This document shows, piece after piece, positions 1-8,868 of a stretch of DNA of 64,000 nucleotides. The position numbers were made by a program, and so were the translations under genes. Under the pieces are notes generated by a model. That model was not told the origin of the DNA and ran no database searches. It saw only the letters and a program-made list of their open reading frames with translations. Origin of the DNA: Bacteroidota bacterium (GTDB lineage Bacteria; Bacteroidota; Bacteroidia; AKYH767-A; OLB10); NCBI GenBank assembly GCA_016709725.1, contig JADJMG010000014.1, positions 62,001 through 126,000 of the forward strand, read 5' to 3'. Position 1 is the first letter of the stretch, and the number at the start of each line of letters is the position of its first letter.

Positions 1-1376
1 TGGCCTGCAACACGCAGTACGCTAATAAGCGCGGTATATGCGACTACCGGTAGTTCAATTTCAAGCACAATGGAGAATAATATTGGAGATGCCATGCGAT
101 CTATTCAATATTCTTATTTGATCGAATATGTACCCGGGAATGTACTGCAATCATGCACCTTCAAAGATTCAATCCCCGCATTACTTAACAGAGCGGGGAA
201 GATATTGCTGCATTTGGAGCCTATGGATTTATAGATGCCTCCTATAATAGTGGGTTTTTCGGGAATGCTATACTGATTTCTTTTACAAAGTACATTAACA
301 ATACCAATCCAACCCCGAGCCCAGCTTCGTTTGATGTTAATTTTAATGTTAACTCAGAATCTTATCAAAGCACGGAATCCGCCCAGAATAATATATTTCG
401 ACGGACGACATCAATGTCTCTTAAATACAACGCACTTAAAAAGTACACCGTTGAGAACACCACACAGTTAAACCGATTATTTGATTTTCAGAATAGTCAT
501 GCATGGGGTACTGTCTCTGGTACATCCACCAACATAGATGGTAGTAGTCCTATTGAAGTTGGTCAAGTAGTGGTGGAAAATGACATCGCATTCAGAATTG
601 CATCTGGGCCATTTGGTACGGAAGCAAAATGGTTCAGTTCTGCATTTGGAATGCCACAGGGATGGCTGGTGGATAAAATGATTTGGTCAGAGAAAAGAGA
701 CTATGATCATAGTGCTCAATATAACAATAAAATGGCTTTTTCAGGGAATGCTTCTGTTAATGGTTTTACTGGCTATATGGATTTTATTCTCGCTCCATTC
801 AACGGCATGTTCGATGGTAATTGTTATAGCTATAGTGGTCACCATTATTGGCCAGGGAGCGGTGAAGCCGGCTTTTCTTCTTGTAGTGGAAGATGGTTGA
901 GTCCACAAACTGTAAGACTTTATTCGGGAACTGGAGCGTTTAAGCCTTTTGTAGATGGTTCTAGATGTTCAGTGCCTTGTCCTGATTTTAGTGATTGTTA
1001 ACCAATATCTATCGGATTGTCAATAGACCAAGTTCAAAGGGCAAATTACTTTCGAGGTCCGTGTAAAATCGAACCAGCTGCTGAAATGAAAGAAAGTACT
1101 TCAGGACAAATCGTGAGAGGCACTGTGATATGGCTGGAAAGTACAGGTAATTCGAACAATAGCCTCCGGGTGCTTCAGAAATTAGATAAAGTAGAGTTTT
1201 TAGGTCCACACGGCGCCAATTTTAATGAGTTACTCTCAAATATATACGTCTACAACAGTAGCACGTTCCGAACGCAATCCGGAGACCGACCCACAGAGGA
1301 ATACACAGGAAGCTTTGATGCCATAAGTAGGTATAAAACCACTACAGTGAATTATTACATGAATCCATTGCGATAA
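1..1376 (+). pseudogene. Disrupted secreted protein, tandem paralogue of the next gene; left end outside window
   Basis: The translated region aligns along its length with the C-terminal 420 or so residues of the protein at 1393-3555 (shared stretches such as NPLKKYT, RIASGP, GWLVD, WSEKR and FLGPH). The reading starts in frame 1, shifts to frame 3 at a G-run near 196-199 (one base apparently missing), and then meets an in-frame TAA at 999-1001. After that TAA the homology resumes in the same frame and ends at a TAA at 1374-1376. So there is one frameshift plus one nonsense codon relative to the paralogue. Function is unknown; by comparison it would be an exported protein. It lies 16 bp before the intact copy on the same strand and may share its transcript. 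Either true decay after tandem duplication or sequence error could explain the breaks. Confidence 0.75.
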
Positions 1377-1392
1377 ATAAAAACTATAAATC

Positions 1393-3555
1393 ATGAAAAA
1401 CAAAATGATCAGAAGCACAGCACTCCCCGTTGTAATTTATTTTATTTTGATGGGACTAAATATCATAAATGTTAATGCTGCAGGATACAGTTGTTCGCCG
1501 AGTAAAGTTAATCTCCACGCTAATTTCGGAAGTGTTACAATTTTCATTATGGGTGATAGTGTGAATCAATTGAATGAGTATGCTTTTTTTAAAGATGACA
1601 AACTGGTCAAAGAAATAGTGGTTACTCGAATGGCTAGTTCGAAAAATGCAGACGATAGATTGACCATTTTAGTGCAAGTAATAAATAGGAACTTAACAGA
1701 TGGTTCCTATAAATTAAAGGGAAATCTGAAGGCAAATAAAAGTATATATATTACACTGCCACTCGATATTAAAATCGATAAATATATTCCAATTAAAAAA
1801 CCCGAGCCAAAGCTAGCACCTTTTATTCAGCTTGGTAAATATGCTGCTTTAAATGTGAATAGAGCATTAGTGGCGAGCAATAAGCCTACTAACGGATTTG
1901 TTTTTACACCCGGACAGAGTGTACTCAATGATCCCGCAGTGAGAAGAAATTTGATGTTGGATGCTTTGGCAGAAGAAATAGCAGCCGGCCTGCCGAAAGT
2001 AAAAGACTGGTTCCCTAAAACTACTGGCGCACAGAGTGGCACACTCGTAATTGCTGGAGAGAATCTTGAATTGATAGGTGAAGTAAGAATTGGTCAAGTT
2101 ACTCTCATGCCTATTCAACCGACAGAATACAGCACAAATTTTAATGCTAATAAAACCAGGGTATATAAATTACCTGAAGGTCCCATTCAGGGAAATTTAG
2201 TTTGGAAGCGTAGTGGATCTTCGATTTATATACCCATTGAAAATAATTACAGAACGGTTATGGAGTCTTCGCAGGATTGGCCAGCTATGAGAACAACTTA
2301 TTTAGGTGCCGCAAATGTGTACACTGGAGAAGGAGAATCTGTAAATAACACTTTAAATCGTGGACGTGGTGATGCTATGCGTCTTATTCAGTACACCTTT
2401 CTTGTAGAATATATTCCTGGGAATATTATAAATGTTGCCTACTTTCCAAACGATATCCCAAAATTAGGAGTTAAAGGGGGCGAAGTAATCTCCCATGTCA
2501 ATGCATATAGTTTTGCCGATGCTTCCGGTAATAAAGGAGTTTTTGGAAACGCTTTAGTGGTAAGTTTTCAAAAATATGTACGGGACGTTGATCCATCTGT
2601 AAATTTTGAAATGAGAACATTACCCTGTTCGATAAAGGTGGAGTCGTATGTAAATACCGCTTCGGTACAAAATATTTCATTTAACAGGTTTGCAGTTCTA
2701 AACCTTGAATACAATCCACTTAAAAAGTATACCATCGATCGTACCAATACAAGTAGTGTAGAAAGACTTTTTGCATTTCAAAACACATTTGCATGGGGTC
2801 AGGTTTCAGGAGAATCGCGCAATCTAAATGGTGCCAACAGTATCGATGTGGGAAGAGTAACAGTAGATGGTGATATTGCTATACGGATAGCTTCAGGCCC
2901 TCTAGGAACGAATGGAATTTGGCTGAGTCCCGCACTGTTAATGCCGCATGGATGGTTGGTTGATGGTATCGGTTGGAGTGAAAAAAGAGAATATAGCAAT
3001 AGTCAAATAATGGCTTATAGCTCCGAAACAGAGTATAATGGTATACCCACTTTACAGAATAATGTTAGCATGATCGGTTTGTATCAGCCATTCTGCGGCG
3101 GGTCCGGTACACGTTATAATCCTGGTTTGGGTAAAGGGGCTAATTTAATCAACAATGTTCCTAAAATTATGGGATATGATGGTAAAAGTTTATCCTTTGG
3201 AATTAAACCCGTCGTGTTAGATGCAACCTACTCTCATTTGTGCAATATTAAAGGTCCTGTTTCGAATGAGCCAACTTCAGGTCAGTTTGTAAAAGGGGCG
3301 GTGATAAGTCTCGCAGCAGATAGCTATATTGATAATAGTGTTCGTGTTCTTATGAAATTAGATTATCTCAATTTCTTAGGACCTCACGATGCTGACCTCA
3401 ATTATATGTTGAGCAAAATTTACTTGTACGATAGCAACTCCTTTGAGCCAAGTTCATCAGATGGTGGCTTAGTTAGCCGGCCAACACCTTATCCACCCAG
3501 TCAATTGGAGAGATACCGTGCGTTTCCTGTCGATTATTACATGTTTGCTGAATAA
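1393..3555 (+). CDS. Secreted protein of unknown function with an IPT/TIG-like segment
   Basis: The 720-residue product starts with a basic stretch and a hydrophobic segment ending near NVNAAG (about residues 1-31), a Sec signal peptide. Around residues 205-290 a stretch including SGTLVIAGENL and VRIGQVTL resembles IPT/TIG immunoglobulin-like folds. The C-terminal 420 residues are the part shared with the disrupted copy upstream. I see no T9SS sorting domain, lipobox or catalytic motif. It sits between its paralogue and an outer-membrane-protein-like gene 16 bp downstream, so the three probably form one operon for a surface structure. I do not recognise the family beyond this; substrate or partner cannot be inferred. 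Confidence 0.8.
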   Translation: MKNKMIRSTALPVVIYFILMGLNIINVNAAGYSCSPSKVNLHANFGSVTIFIMGDSVNQLNEYAFFKDDKLVKEIVVTRMASSKNADDRLTILVQVINRNLTDGSYKLKGNLKANKSIYITLPLDIKIDKYIPIKKPEPKLAPFIQLGKYAALNVNRALVASNKPTNGFVFTPGQSVLNDPAVRRNLMLDALAEEIAAGLPKVKDWFPKTTGAQSGTLVIAGENLELIGEVRIGQVTLMPIQPTEYSTNFNANKTRVYKLPEGPIQGNLVWKRSGSSIYIPIENNYRTVMESSQDWPAMRTTYLGAANVYTGEGESVNNTLNRGRGDAMRLIQYTFLVEYIPGNIINVAYFPNDIPKLGVKGGEVISHVNAYSFADASGNKGVFGNALVVSFQKYVRDVDPSVNFEMRTLPCSIKVESYVNTASVQNISFNRFAVLNLEYNPLKKYTIDRTNTSSVERLFAFQNTFAWGQVSGESRNLNGANSIDVGRVTVDGDIAIRIASGPLGTNGIWLSPALLMPHGWLVDGIGWSEKREYSNSQIMAYSSETEYNGIPTLQNNVSMIGLYQPFCGGSGTRYNPGLGKGANLINNVPKIMGYDGKSLSFGIKPVVLDATYSHLCNIKGPVSNEPTSGQFVKGAVISLAADSYIDNSVRVLMKLDYLNFLGPHDADLNYMLSKIYLYDSNSFEPSSSDGGLVSRPTPYPPSQLERYRAFPVDYYMFAE

Positions 3556-3571
3556 ATAAAAAAGATACGCT

Positions 3572-4819
3572 ATGCAAAAATCAAGTGTATTGATCATCGT
3601 ATTCTGCCTTTTTGTTTTATGCTCTGTGAAAGCGCAGAGCAATGAAGAAGCAGTAGTGCCGGATAAACTTTTTCCTAAGGAACTCAATGTATCTTCCTCC
3701 GCGGTATTTGAATTAATGGGTGTTACCCCATCGCAGATCTCTCGTTCTTCAGACGTGAAGGATTTTAAAGTGGATTGGTCGTTTAAATCATGGCGACTAA
3801 ATCCAAATATAAGCTTACAAGGACAACCGATCTGGGAATTAATTTATAATAGAAAGGATATTTCGAAATATGTAAATGCGTCTGCTTTCATGCAGAAACT
3901 CTCCTCGCTAGAGCTATCATTAGGAACAGTTCAGGATGAAGATGGAAACCGACGAATTGGATTTGGTGGTAAAATAAATATTTTACGTAGTCACGATCCT
4001 TTGCTTAAAAGAGGGTATTTTGATTCTACTTTGGTAAATTATAAATCTGAAATTGAATTAAACAGACAAACACGTCAACAATTAAAAAACACACTGGATA
4101 CTTTAAAAGACCTTTCTCAATTCAAAGCCCTCTCCTCGCAAATTATTGATATCGATAATCAGTTGAATCAAATCTTGGCAAGGCAACGGGATGAAATACT
4201 CGCTCAATCTAAATCATTTGCTGATCAATTTTGGAATAGCTCTTTTCTTGATGTGGGGGGTGCTGCTGTGTTTACTTATTTAACCGATAGCGTTGGCTCT
4301 TTAAAAGAATTAAAGGTAAATAAAAAGACCGGCAACGCACTGTGGCTTACAGGAGGTCTTGGTTTAGGTAAACGATGGCTCATCACGGGGATGGTACGTG
4401 GATTACAATACAGAGAAAGGCTAGATTTTGTTTTGAGAGATACACTCAACTTTACCGAGGTTCCACTGGATACTACAATTAATCAAGTGTTATTGACCTA
4501 TGGATTAAATATCCGATATGGCTCACCTTACTTCAATTTTTTTGTGGAATATTTTTCCGATTTGCGGAGTATTTCCGATAAGACAAAAGTTATTCTCGAG
4601 GGAAATAGTGAACGGATCAGCGAAATGGGTCCAGCAGTAGTGGTTGATATAAAAAGTATAACCTGGAATCTTCAACCCGCGCATTCCCTCACTGTTGGAG
4701 GAGACTGGCGAATTAGTCGTAACCTGGCATTAAATTTTGGACTGAGGATGGAATTTGATACCCAATGGAAAAAACAAACATTTATTCCAATCAGCACATT
4801 GTCTTGTTTGATGAGATAA
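3572..4819 (+). CDS. Putative outer-membrane beta-barrel protein
   Basis: The 415-residue product has a signal peptide (about residues 1-21, ending CSVKAQ). From about residue 80 it shows alternating hydrophobic/polar strands typical of outer-membrane barrels, for example the runs around GGKINIL, WLTGGLGLGK and LNFGLRMEF. A charged, coiled-coil-like stretch at about residues 150-215 (rich in Q, L, D and K) interrupts the barrel-like part. The last residues do not form the usual aromatic-ended final strand, so the C terminus may be atypical or frame-altered. It follows the 720-residue secreted protein by 16 bp and is presumably co-transcribed, perhaps as its outer-membrane anchor; this is inference from context. 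Confidence 0.65.
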   Translation: MQKSSVLIIVFCLFVLCSVKAQSNEEAVVPDKLFPKELNVSSSAVFELMGVTPSQISRSSDVKDFKVDWSFKSWRLNPNISLQGQPIWELIYNRKDISKYVNASAFMQKLSSLELSLGTVQDEDGNRRIGFGGKINILRSHDPLLKRGYFDSTLVNYKSEIELNRQTRQQLKNTLDTLKDLSQFKALSSQIIDIDNQLNQILARQRDEILAQSKSFADQFWNSSFLDVGGAAVFTYLTDSVGSLKELKVNKKTGNALWLTGGLGLGKRWLITGMVRGLQYRERLDFVLRDTLNFTEVPLDTTINQVLLTYGLNIRYGSPYFNFFVEYFSDLRSISDKTKVILEGNSERISEMGPAVVVDIKSITWNLQPAHSLTVGGDWRISRNLALNFGLRMEFDTQWKKQTFIPISTLSCLMR

Positions 4820-4865
4820 AGGTGAAACTTCTTCTTGTGAAAAGTTAAAGCATGATAATAATAAA

Positions 4866-4906
4866 AAAATGATTCCATCACTTTTCATTGTATTCGGAAA
4901 GTGATG
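4866..4906 (-). terminator. Hairpin downstream of the TonB receptor gene
   Basis: CATCACTTT (4876-4884) pairs with AAAGTGATG (4898-4906). Read on the minus strand, the hairpin is followed after six bases by a T7 run. It lies past the 3' end of the minus-strand receptor gene. The separation from the T-run weakens the call. Confidence 0.45.
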
Positions 4907-4987
4907 AAAAGATTCAAAAATATAATTGCCATTCAGTCATTGCACATCTATTTTACTAAAGAATTTACTCCTTTGAATTACATCCTC

Positions 4988-7267
4988 CTATCCAATTTTC
5001 ATATTGAGTGAAATGGAATATGTTCTCGGTGCTTGCAAATCGGCAGGGCGCGTCATGAATTCTTCGTTCAACAAATTTTTGATTATGAAATTGCACCGTA
5101 ATATTTTAATGATTTGCCAACCTATACGAGCATCAAAAATCCAATTGTCCTTAGGTTGTTGCTCTCGATATTGTTTTACACCCGGAATGGTTCCTTCAAA
5201 AGCTGCATCAATGTTTTCAATATTGGTATAATAACGTCCACTAATGCCGATGCTGAGTTTTTTGTAACTGGTTTCACAATCAAATTTGAATAAATTTCTG
5301 AATCTGTATTTTAATATGTTCTCTTTGGATGAGTTTCTTGCAGTATCACGCGATGCTAAAAAATCGGTTTGAATGGGATCAATCCAAGTATATCCCGCCA
5401 AAATAGTTTGACTTACACTTCCTATTTTCCCTTCTCCTGCTAAGTTAATTTCGAAACCAGAAATACGTGCATTACCGATGTTCACCGATTTAAATCCTAG
5501 ACCAAACAACGGATCAACACCCGGTTTTCCCCACGGACCAAAAGTGAATTCCATCATATCACTAAATTCAGTGATGAAGTAACTTACATCGGCCAAGCCT
5601 CGCCACGATTTTAGTTGAATGACTTGCTTCAATCCAAGTTCTGCCGACCATCCTCTCTCTATCTCTAATGAATCGTTTGGATAAATTACAATGCTTCCTA
5701 CTTGCGTACGAATAAATTTTTCGGCTATTGATGGAAAGCGAAAACCTTGTCCGTAAGAGCTACGAATAAATCCACCTTTCCAAGCTTGATAACTCAAGCC
5801 AGTTCTAAAGAGGTATTGCGGATCGAAAGATTTTCCTGAAATTTTTCCTTGTTCAATTCTACCACCGATACTCATATTCAGTTTTCCGAAGTTTGCATCA
5901 CCTTGTGTATAAATCGCCATGTTCTGGCCATTCTGCTTGGCGTATAAATCGCCATTCACTTCGGTCTTACTACCGGATGCGCCTACGGAAATATTAATGT
6001 TATCTTTAATTCTTCGTTGAACTAAATACTCTGCATAATATAAATTCGATGTCGCACCTTGTTGAGTATTGTTTTCATTTTTTGTAAAGAAGTAACGCAT
6101 TCTTAATTTGTGAATCCACTTTCCTGGACTAAATAAAACATAAGGATCTATTGTTATGCGTTCAGAGGTATATTCACTTAATGTTGACCCTGGTAATCCA
6201 ATCCCTCCTAAGGGTAAATAAGCTCCCGTGGAATCATCTTGCCAAATTAAAAAAGTTCCCCCTTTCGATTGTTGAACGTTGGCGGCTAGGCCTACCGTTA
6301 GTCCTTTAATTTTTTCGATTGAATAACGTAGATTGGTATTGGCTCGAATTCTTTTTTCCGTTTCGCCTTGACGATAGCCTTCATCTTCATAAACATGTGC
6401 GCCCAACACTACGGATAAGTTTTTAAATTTTTGTCGGTGTGCAAAATGGGCTCCACTGGTCATTTGTGTTTCGCTGCCCCACCACTTTTTATTTTTGTCT
6501 TTAGGATCATCATAAATTCCCGTGTATAAAGTTAAAATAGTAGTTGGCTTTTCTCCCGGCATGGCAGTACGCATATTGATCACACCATTCAATGCAGAAG
6601 AACCAAACAATGCAGAGGACGCTCCTTTCAAAACTTCAACTTGTTCCATTTGCTCAATGGGAATAAAATTCCATTTTACATCATTTGCATCTCCTGCTAA
6701 CATCGGAAGATCATCAACCATTACAAGGACCCTAGATCCTGCTCCATAACTAAAACCTGAGCCGCCCCGAATATTCGCTTGACCATCAATAACCGTAACT
6801 CCGGGTACTTGCTCGATGGCTGTTTCTAACGAATTTTCGACACGTGATTCTAGTAACTTCGAAGGTAAAATTTCCATGGAGGTGACGGTTTGTTCAAGAC
6901 GTTGCTCAAGACGTCCTGCTGTAATTACAACTGGCTTCCAAGTGTTGGATATTTCATTTTTTGAAAGTTGAATGGTAAGTTCAATGGTTTTAAGAGGTTC
7001 AATGGTTACATTTTTTTCAATCGGTGTATATCCTAAAAAACTAAAAACTAGAACTGCTTTTCCAGGTTGAACTTTCATTTCAAAATAGCCGTTTGCATCG
7101 GCTATGGTTCCTATTGCGCTATTTTTCAGGGCAACACTTGCAAATGGAAGCGATTGGTTGGTGAGTGCATCTTCAATTTTTCCTTTGATGATTCCTTCTT
7201 GACCATATGTATTTACGAAAAACAGAAAGAAGATTATCGAAAGGATTAACGGGCTATTTCGGGTCAT
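4988..7267 (-). CDS. TonB-dependent receptor with N-terminal carboxypeptidase-like regulatory domain
   Basis: The 759-residue product carries a signal peptide (residues 1-22, ending NTYGQ) and a CarboxypepD_reg-like domain (about 25-110: KGKIEDALT, GYFEMKV, FSFLGY). A TonB plug domain follows at about 120-240 (VPGVTVIDGQANIRGGSG, VEVLKGASSALFG, GVINMRT), then a 22-strand type barrel with an aromatic-rich end. This layout is typical of Bacteroidota outer-membrane active transporters powered by TonB-ExbBD. The substrate is not evident: there is no adjacent SusD, hemophore or transporter gene. It is divergent from dprA. A -7 box (TAAATTTG on the minus strand) ends 10 nt before the ATG, so the leader is very short. 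Confidence 0.9.
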   Translation of the reverse strand: MTRNSPLILSIIFFLFFVNTYGQEGIIKGKIEDALTNQSLPFASVALKNSAIGTIADANGYFEMKVQPGKAVLVFSFLGYTPIEKNVTIEPLKTIELTIQLSKNEISNTWKPVVITAGRLEQRLEQTVTSMEILPSKLLESRVENSLETAIEQVPGVTVIDGQANIRGGSGFSYGAGSRVLVMVDDLPMLAGDANDVKWNFIPIEQMEQVEVLKGASSALFGSSALNGVINMRTAMPGEKPTTILTLYTGIYDDPKDKNKKWWGSETQMTSGAHFAHRQKFKNLSVVLGAHVYEDEGYRQGETEKRIRANTNLRYSIEKIKGLTVGLAANVQQSKGGTFLIWQDDSTGAYLPLGGIGLPGSTLSEYTSERITIDPYVLFSPGKWIHKLRMRYFFTKNENNTQQGATSNLYYAEYLVQRRIKDNINISVGASGSKTEVNGDLYAKQNGQNMAIYTQGDANFGKLNMSIGGRIEQGKISGKSFDPQYLFRTGLSYQAWKGGFIRSSYGQGFRFPSIAEKFIRTQVGSIVIYPNDSLEIERGWSAELGLKQVIQLKSWRGLADVSYFITEFSDMMEFTFGPWGKPGVDPLFGLGFKSVNIGNARISGFEINLAGEGKIGSVSQTILAGYTWIDPIQTDFLASRDTARNSSKENILKYRFRNLFKFDCETSYKKLSIGISGRYYTNIENIDAAFEGTIPGVKQYREQQPKDNWIFDARIGWQIIKILRCNFIIKNLLNEEFMTRPADLQAPRTYSISLNMKIG

Positions 7268-7277
7268 TGGTTGGGTG

Positions 7278-7285
7278 CAAATTTA
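7278..7285 (-). promoter_or_regulatory. -7 promoter box for the TonB receptor
   Basis: TAAATTTG on the minus strand fits the Bacteroidota -7 consensus TAnnTTTG. It ends 10 nt upstream of the receptor start. No convincing -33 TTG at the usual spacing was found. Confidence 0.5.
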
Positions 7286-7355
7286 TTTCGCCCAAAAGAT
7301 CATCATTTTTTTATTAATACCAATTGAATTAATAATTTAGTCCAATGTTTTCTTG

Positions 7356-7424
7356 TATAATACCGACCTACATAGACTTGTGTTTAACTGTTTGTGCAAT
7401 TTCATTTGTAGCGTCGGTATAATA
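7356..7424. promoter_or_regulatory. Inverted repeat in the dprA/receptor divergent promoter region
   Basis: The arm TATAATACCGACCTACA (7356-7372) is mirrored, with one extra base and one mismatch, by TGTAGCGTCGGTATAATA (7407-7424). The second arm lies between the -33 and -7 elements proposed for dprA, so a protein bound there would control dprA. Inference from position only. Confidence 0.35.
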
Positions 7425-7434
7425 TCTATATTTG
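7405..7434 (+). promoter_or_regulatory. Promoter of dprA
   Basis: TTTG at 7405-7408 and TATATTTG at 7427-7434 are separated by 18 bp, a good fit to the Bacteroidota housekeeping promoter (TTTG, spacer, TAnnTTTG). The predicted leader to the ATG at 7484 is about 45 nt. Confidence 0.6.
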
Positions 7435-7483
7435 CAGCGTCCCAATCGGTGAATTTTAATTCAATCCCGGCGGTGATTTTAAT

Positions 7484-8590
7484 ATGGAATCAGAAGAAGA
7501 GTTATTGCATCGTATTGCATTAAGTTTATTGCCCAACGTAGGTCCCGTTATTGCCAGAGCCCTTTATAGTCATTGTGGTTCTGCTGTTTCTGTATTTAAA
7601 GAGCGGAAAGCTTTGTTAGCAAAAATACCTGGAGTAGGACCAAAGCGGATTCAAAATGCATTTCATGTTTCTGTTTTGGAACGGGCGGAAAAGGAGTTAG
7701 CCTTTGTGAAAAAGCATAAGCTGCAGGTTTTATTTTATACAGATGATGGGTACCCCAATCGGTTGCAGCAATGTGCCGATGCGCCTTGTCTTATGTATTT
7801 TAAAGGGAATGCAAATTTAAATCAAGGTCGATTTGTTGCTATCGTGGGTACTCGATCATCCACTACTAACGGTGAGGAGGTAACGAAGAAGTTGGTGGAG
7901 GAGTTGCAAGGATTTGATGTAACGATGGTGAGTGGATTGGCCTATGGAATTGATATTTGCGCGCACGAAGCATCACTTCAGTTTGGCATTCCTACCATTG
8001 GTGTAACCGCTCACGGCATGGATCGCATCTATCCACAACTGCATCGAACCGTGGCTGGAAAAATGTTATCTCACGGTGGAATTTTAACGGAGTATCCGAG
8101 TCAAACACCTCCCGATCGAGAGAATTTTCCTTCTCGAAACCGAATCGTTGCTGGAATGTGCGATGCAGTTGTGGTTGTGGAAGCTAGTGCAAAAGGTGGC
8201 GCACTCATCACTGCTGATTTAGCGCAAGGTTACGATCGCGAAGTTTTTGCTTTTCCGGGAAGAGTAAGCGATGAGTTTAGTAAAGGATGCAATGAGTATA
8301 TCCGAGATAATAAAGCAGCACTCATCACTTGTGCCCACGATTTAATATGGTTGATGGGTTGGAGTGATGAAAAAAAGAAGGAACAAGTAATAAAGCAAAC
8401 GCAATTATTTTTTGAATTGAACGAAGACGAAAATCGTGTTGTTGATGTGCTCAAAGAAAAGGGCGAATGTGGTATTGATGTAATCTCATCGGCAACAGCA
8501 TTGCCATTCTCTAAACTTGCAAATACATTATTACAGTTGGAGTTGAAAAATGCAATCAAATTGAAAGCTGGGAAGAGATATAGTTTGTAA
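7484..8590 (+). CDS. dprA: DNA processing protein DprA (Smf)
   Basis: DprA loads RecA on single-stranded DNA taken up in natural transformation. The 368-residue product has an N-terminal helix-hairpin-helix region (about 1-70, with KIPGVGPKR) and a SAM-like stretch. The Rossmann-fold DprA core follows at about 90-285, with the family signatures AIVGTR, VSGLAYGID, HGMDRIYP, TEYP, FPSRNRIV, KGGALITA and FAFPG. A winged-helix C-terminal domain ends the protein (about 305-368). Length is normal for Bacteroidota. The gene stands alone, transcribed away from a TonB receptor, with its own promoter. Confidence 0.95.
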   Translation: MESEEELLHRIALSLLPNVGPVIARALYSHCGSAVSVFKERKALLAKIPGVGPKRIQNAFHVSVLERAEKELAFVKKHKLQVLFYTDDGYPNRLQQCADAPCLMYFKGNANLNQGRFVAIVGTRSSTTNGEEVTKKLVEELQGFDVTMVSGLAYGIDICAHEASLQFGIPTIGVTAHGMDRIYPQLHRTVAGKMLSHGGILTEYPSQTPPDRENFPSRNRIVAGMCDAVVVVEASAKGGALITADLAQGYDREVFAFPGRVSDEFSKGCNEYIRDNKAALITCAHDLIWLMGWSDEKKKEQVIKQTQLFFELNEDENRVVDVLKEKGECGIDVISSATALPFSKLANTLLQLELKNAIKLKAGKRYSL

Positions 8591-8868
8591 AAAAATAGTC
8601 TGATGCAGGAGTTATTTACATATTTTTTGATTTTATAATTATATACTTATTGATATTCAATTAAATACGTATTTTTTCATAGTAAAAAATGTATGATTTT
8701 TTTTGTCTTTAATCTATAGGAACTCATATAATAAATAAATAAATTGCAACTTCTTTAATCCGTAATATTCATAAATAAACCATAGAAAATAAATTGAGTT
8801 TTTTGTTGTGTTATCTATTAAACTTTTCTTTTAATCTAATCTAGAAGACTAATCTAATCTTAACCTAT
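8591..8868. other. AT-rich intergenic region with a doubled leader motif
   Basis: No gene is supported here. Near the 3' end TAATCTAATCT occurs twice (from 8832 and from 8850). The second copy lies 7 nt before the ATG of the next gene and recurs at the same spacing before the giant gene at 38787. Confidence 0.4.
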
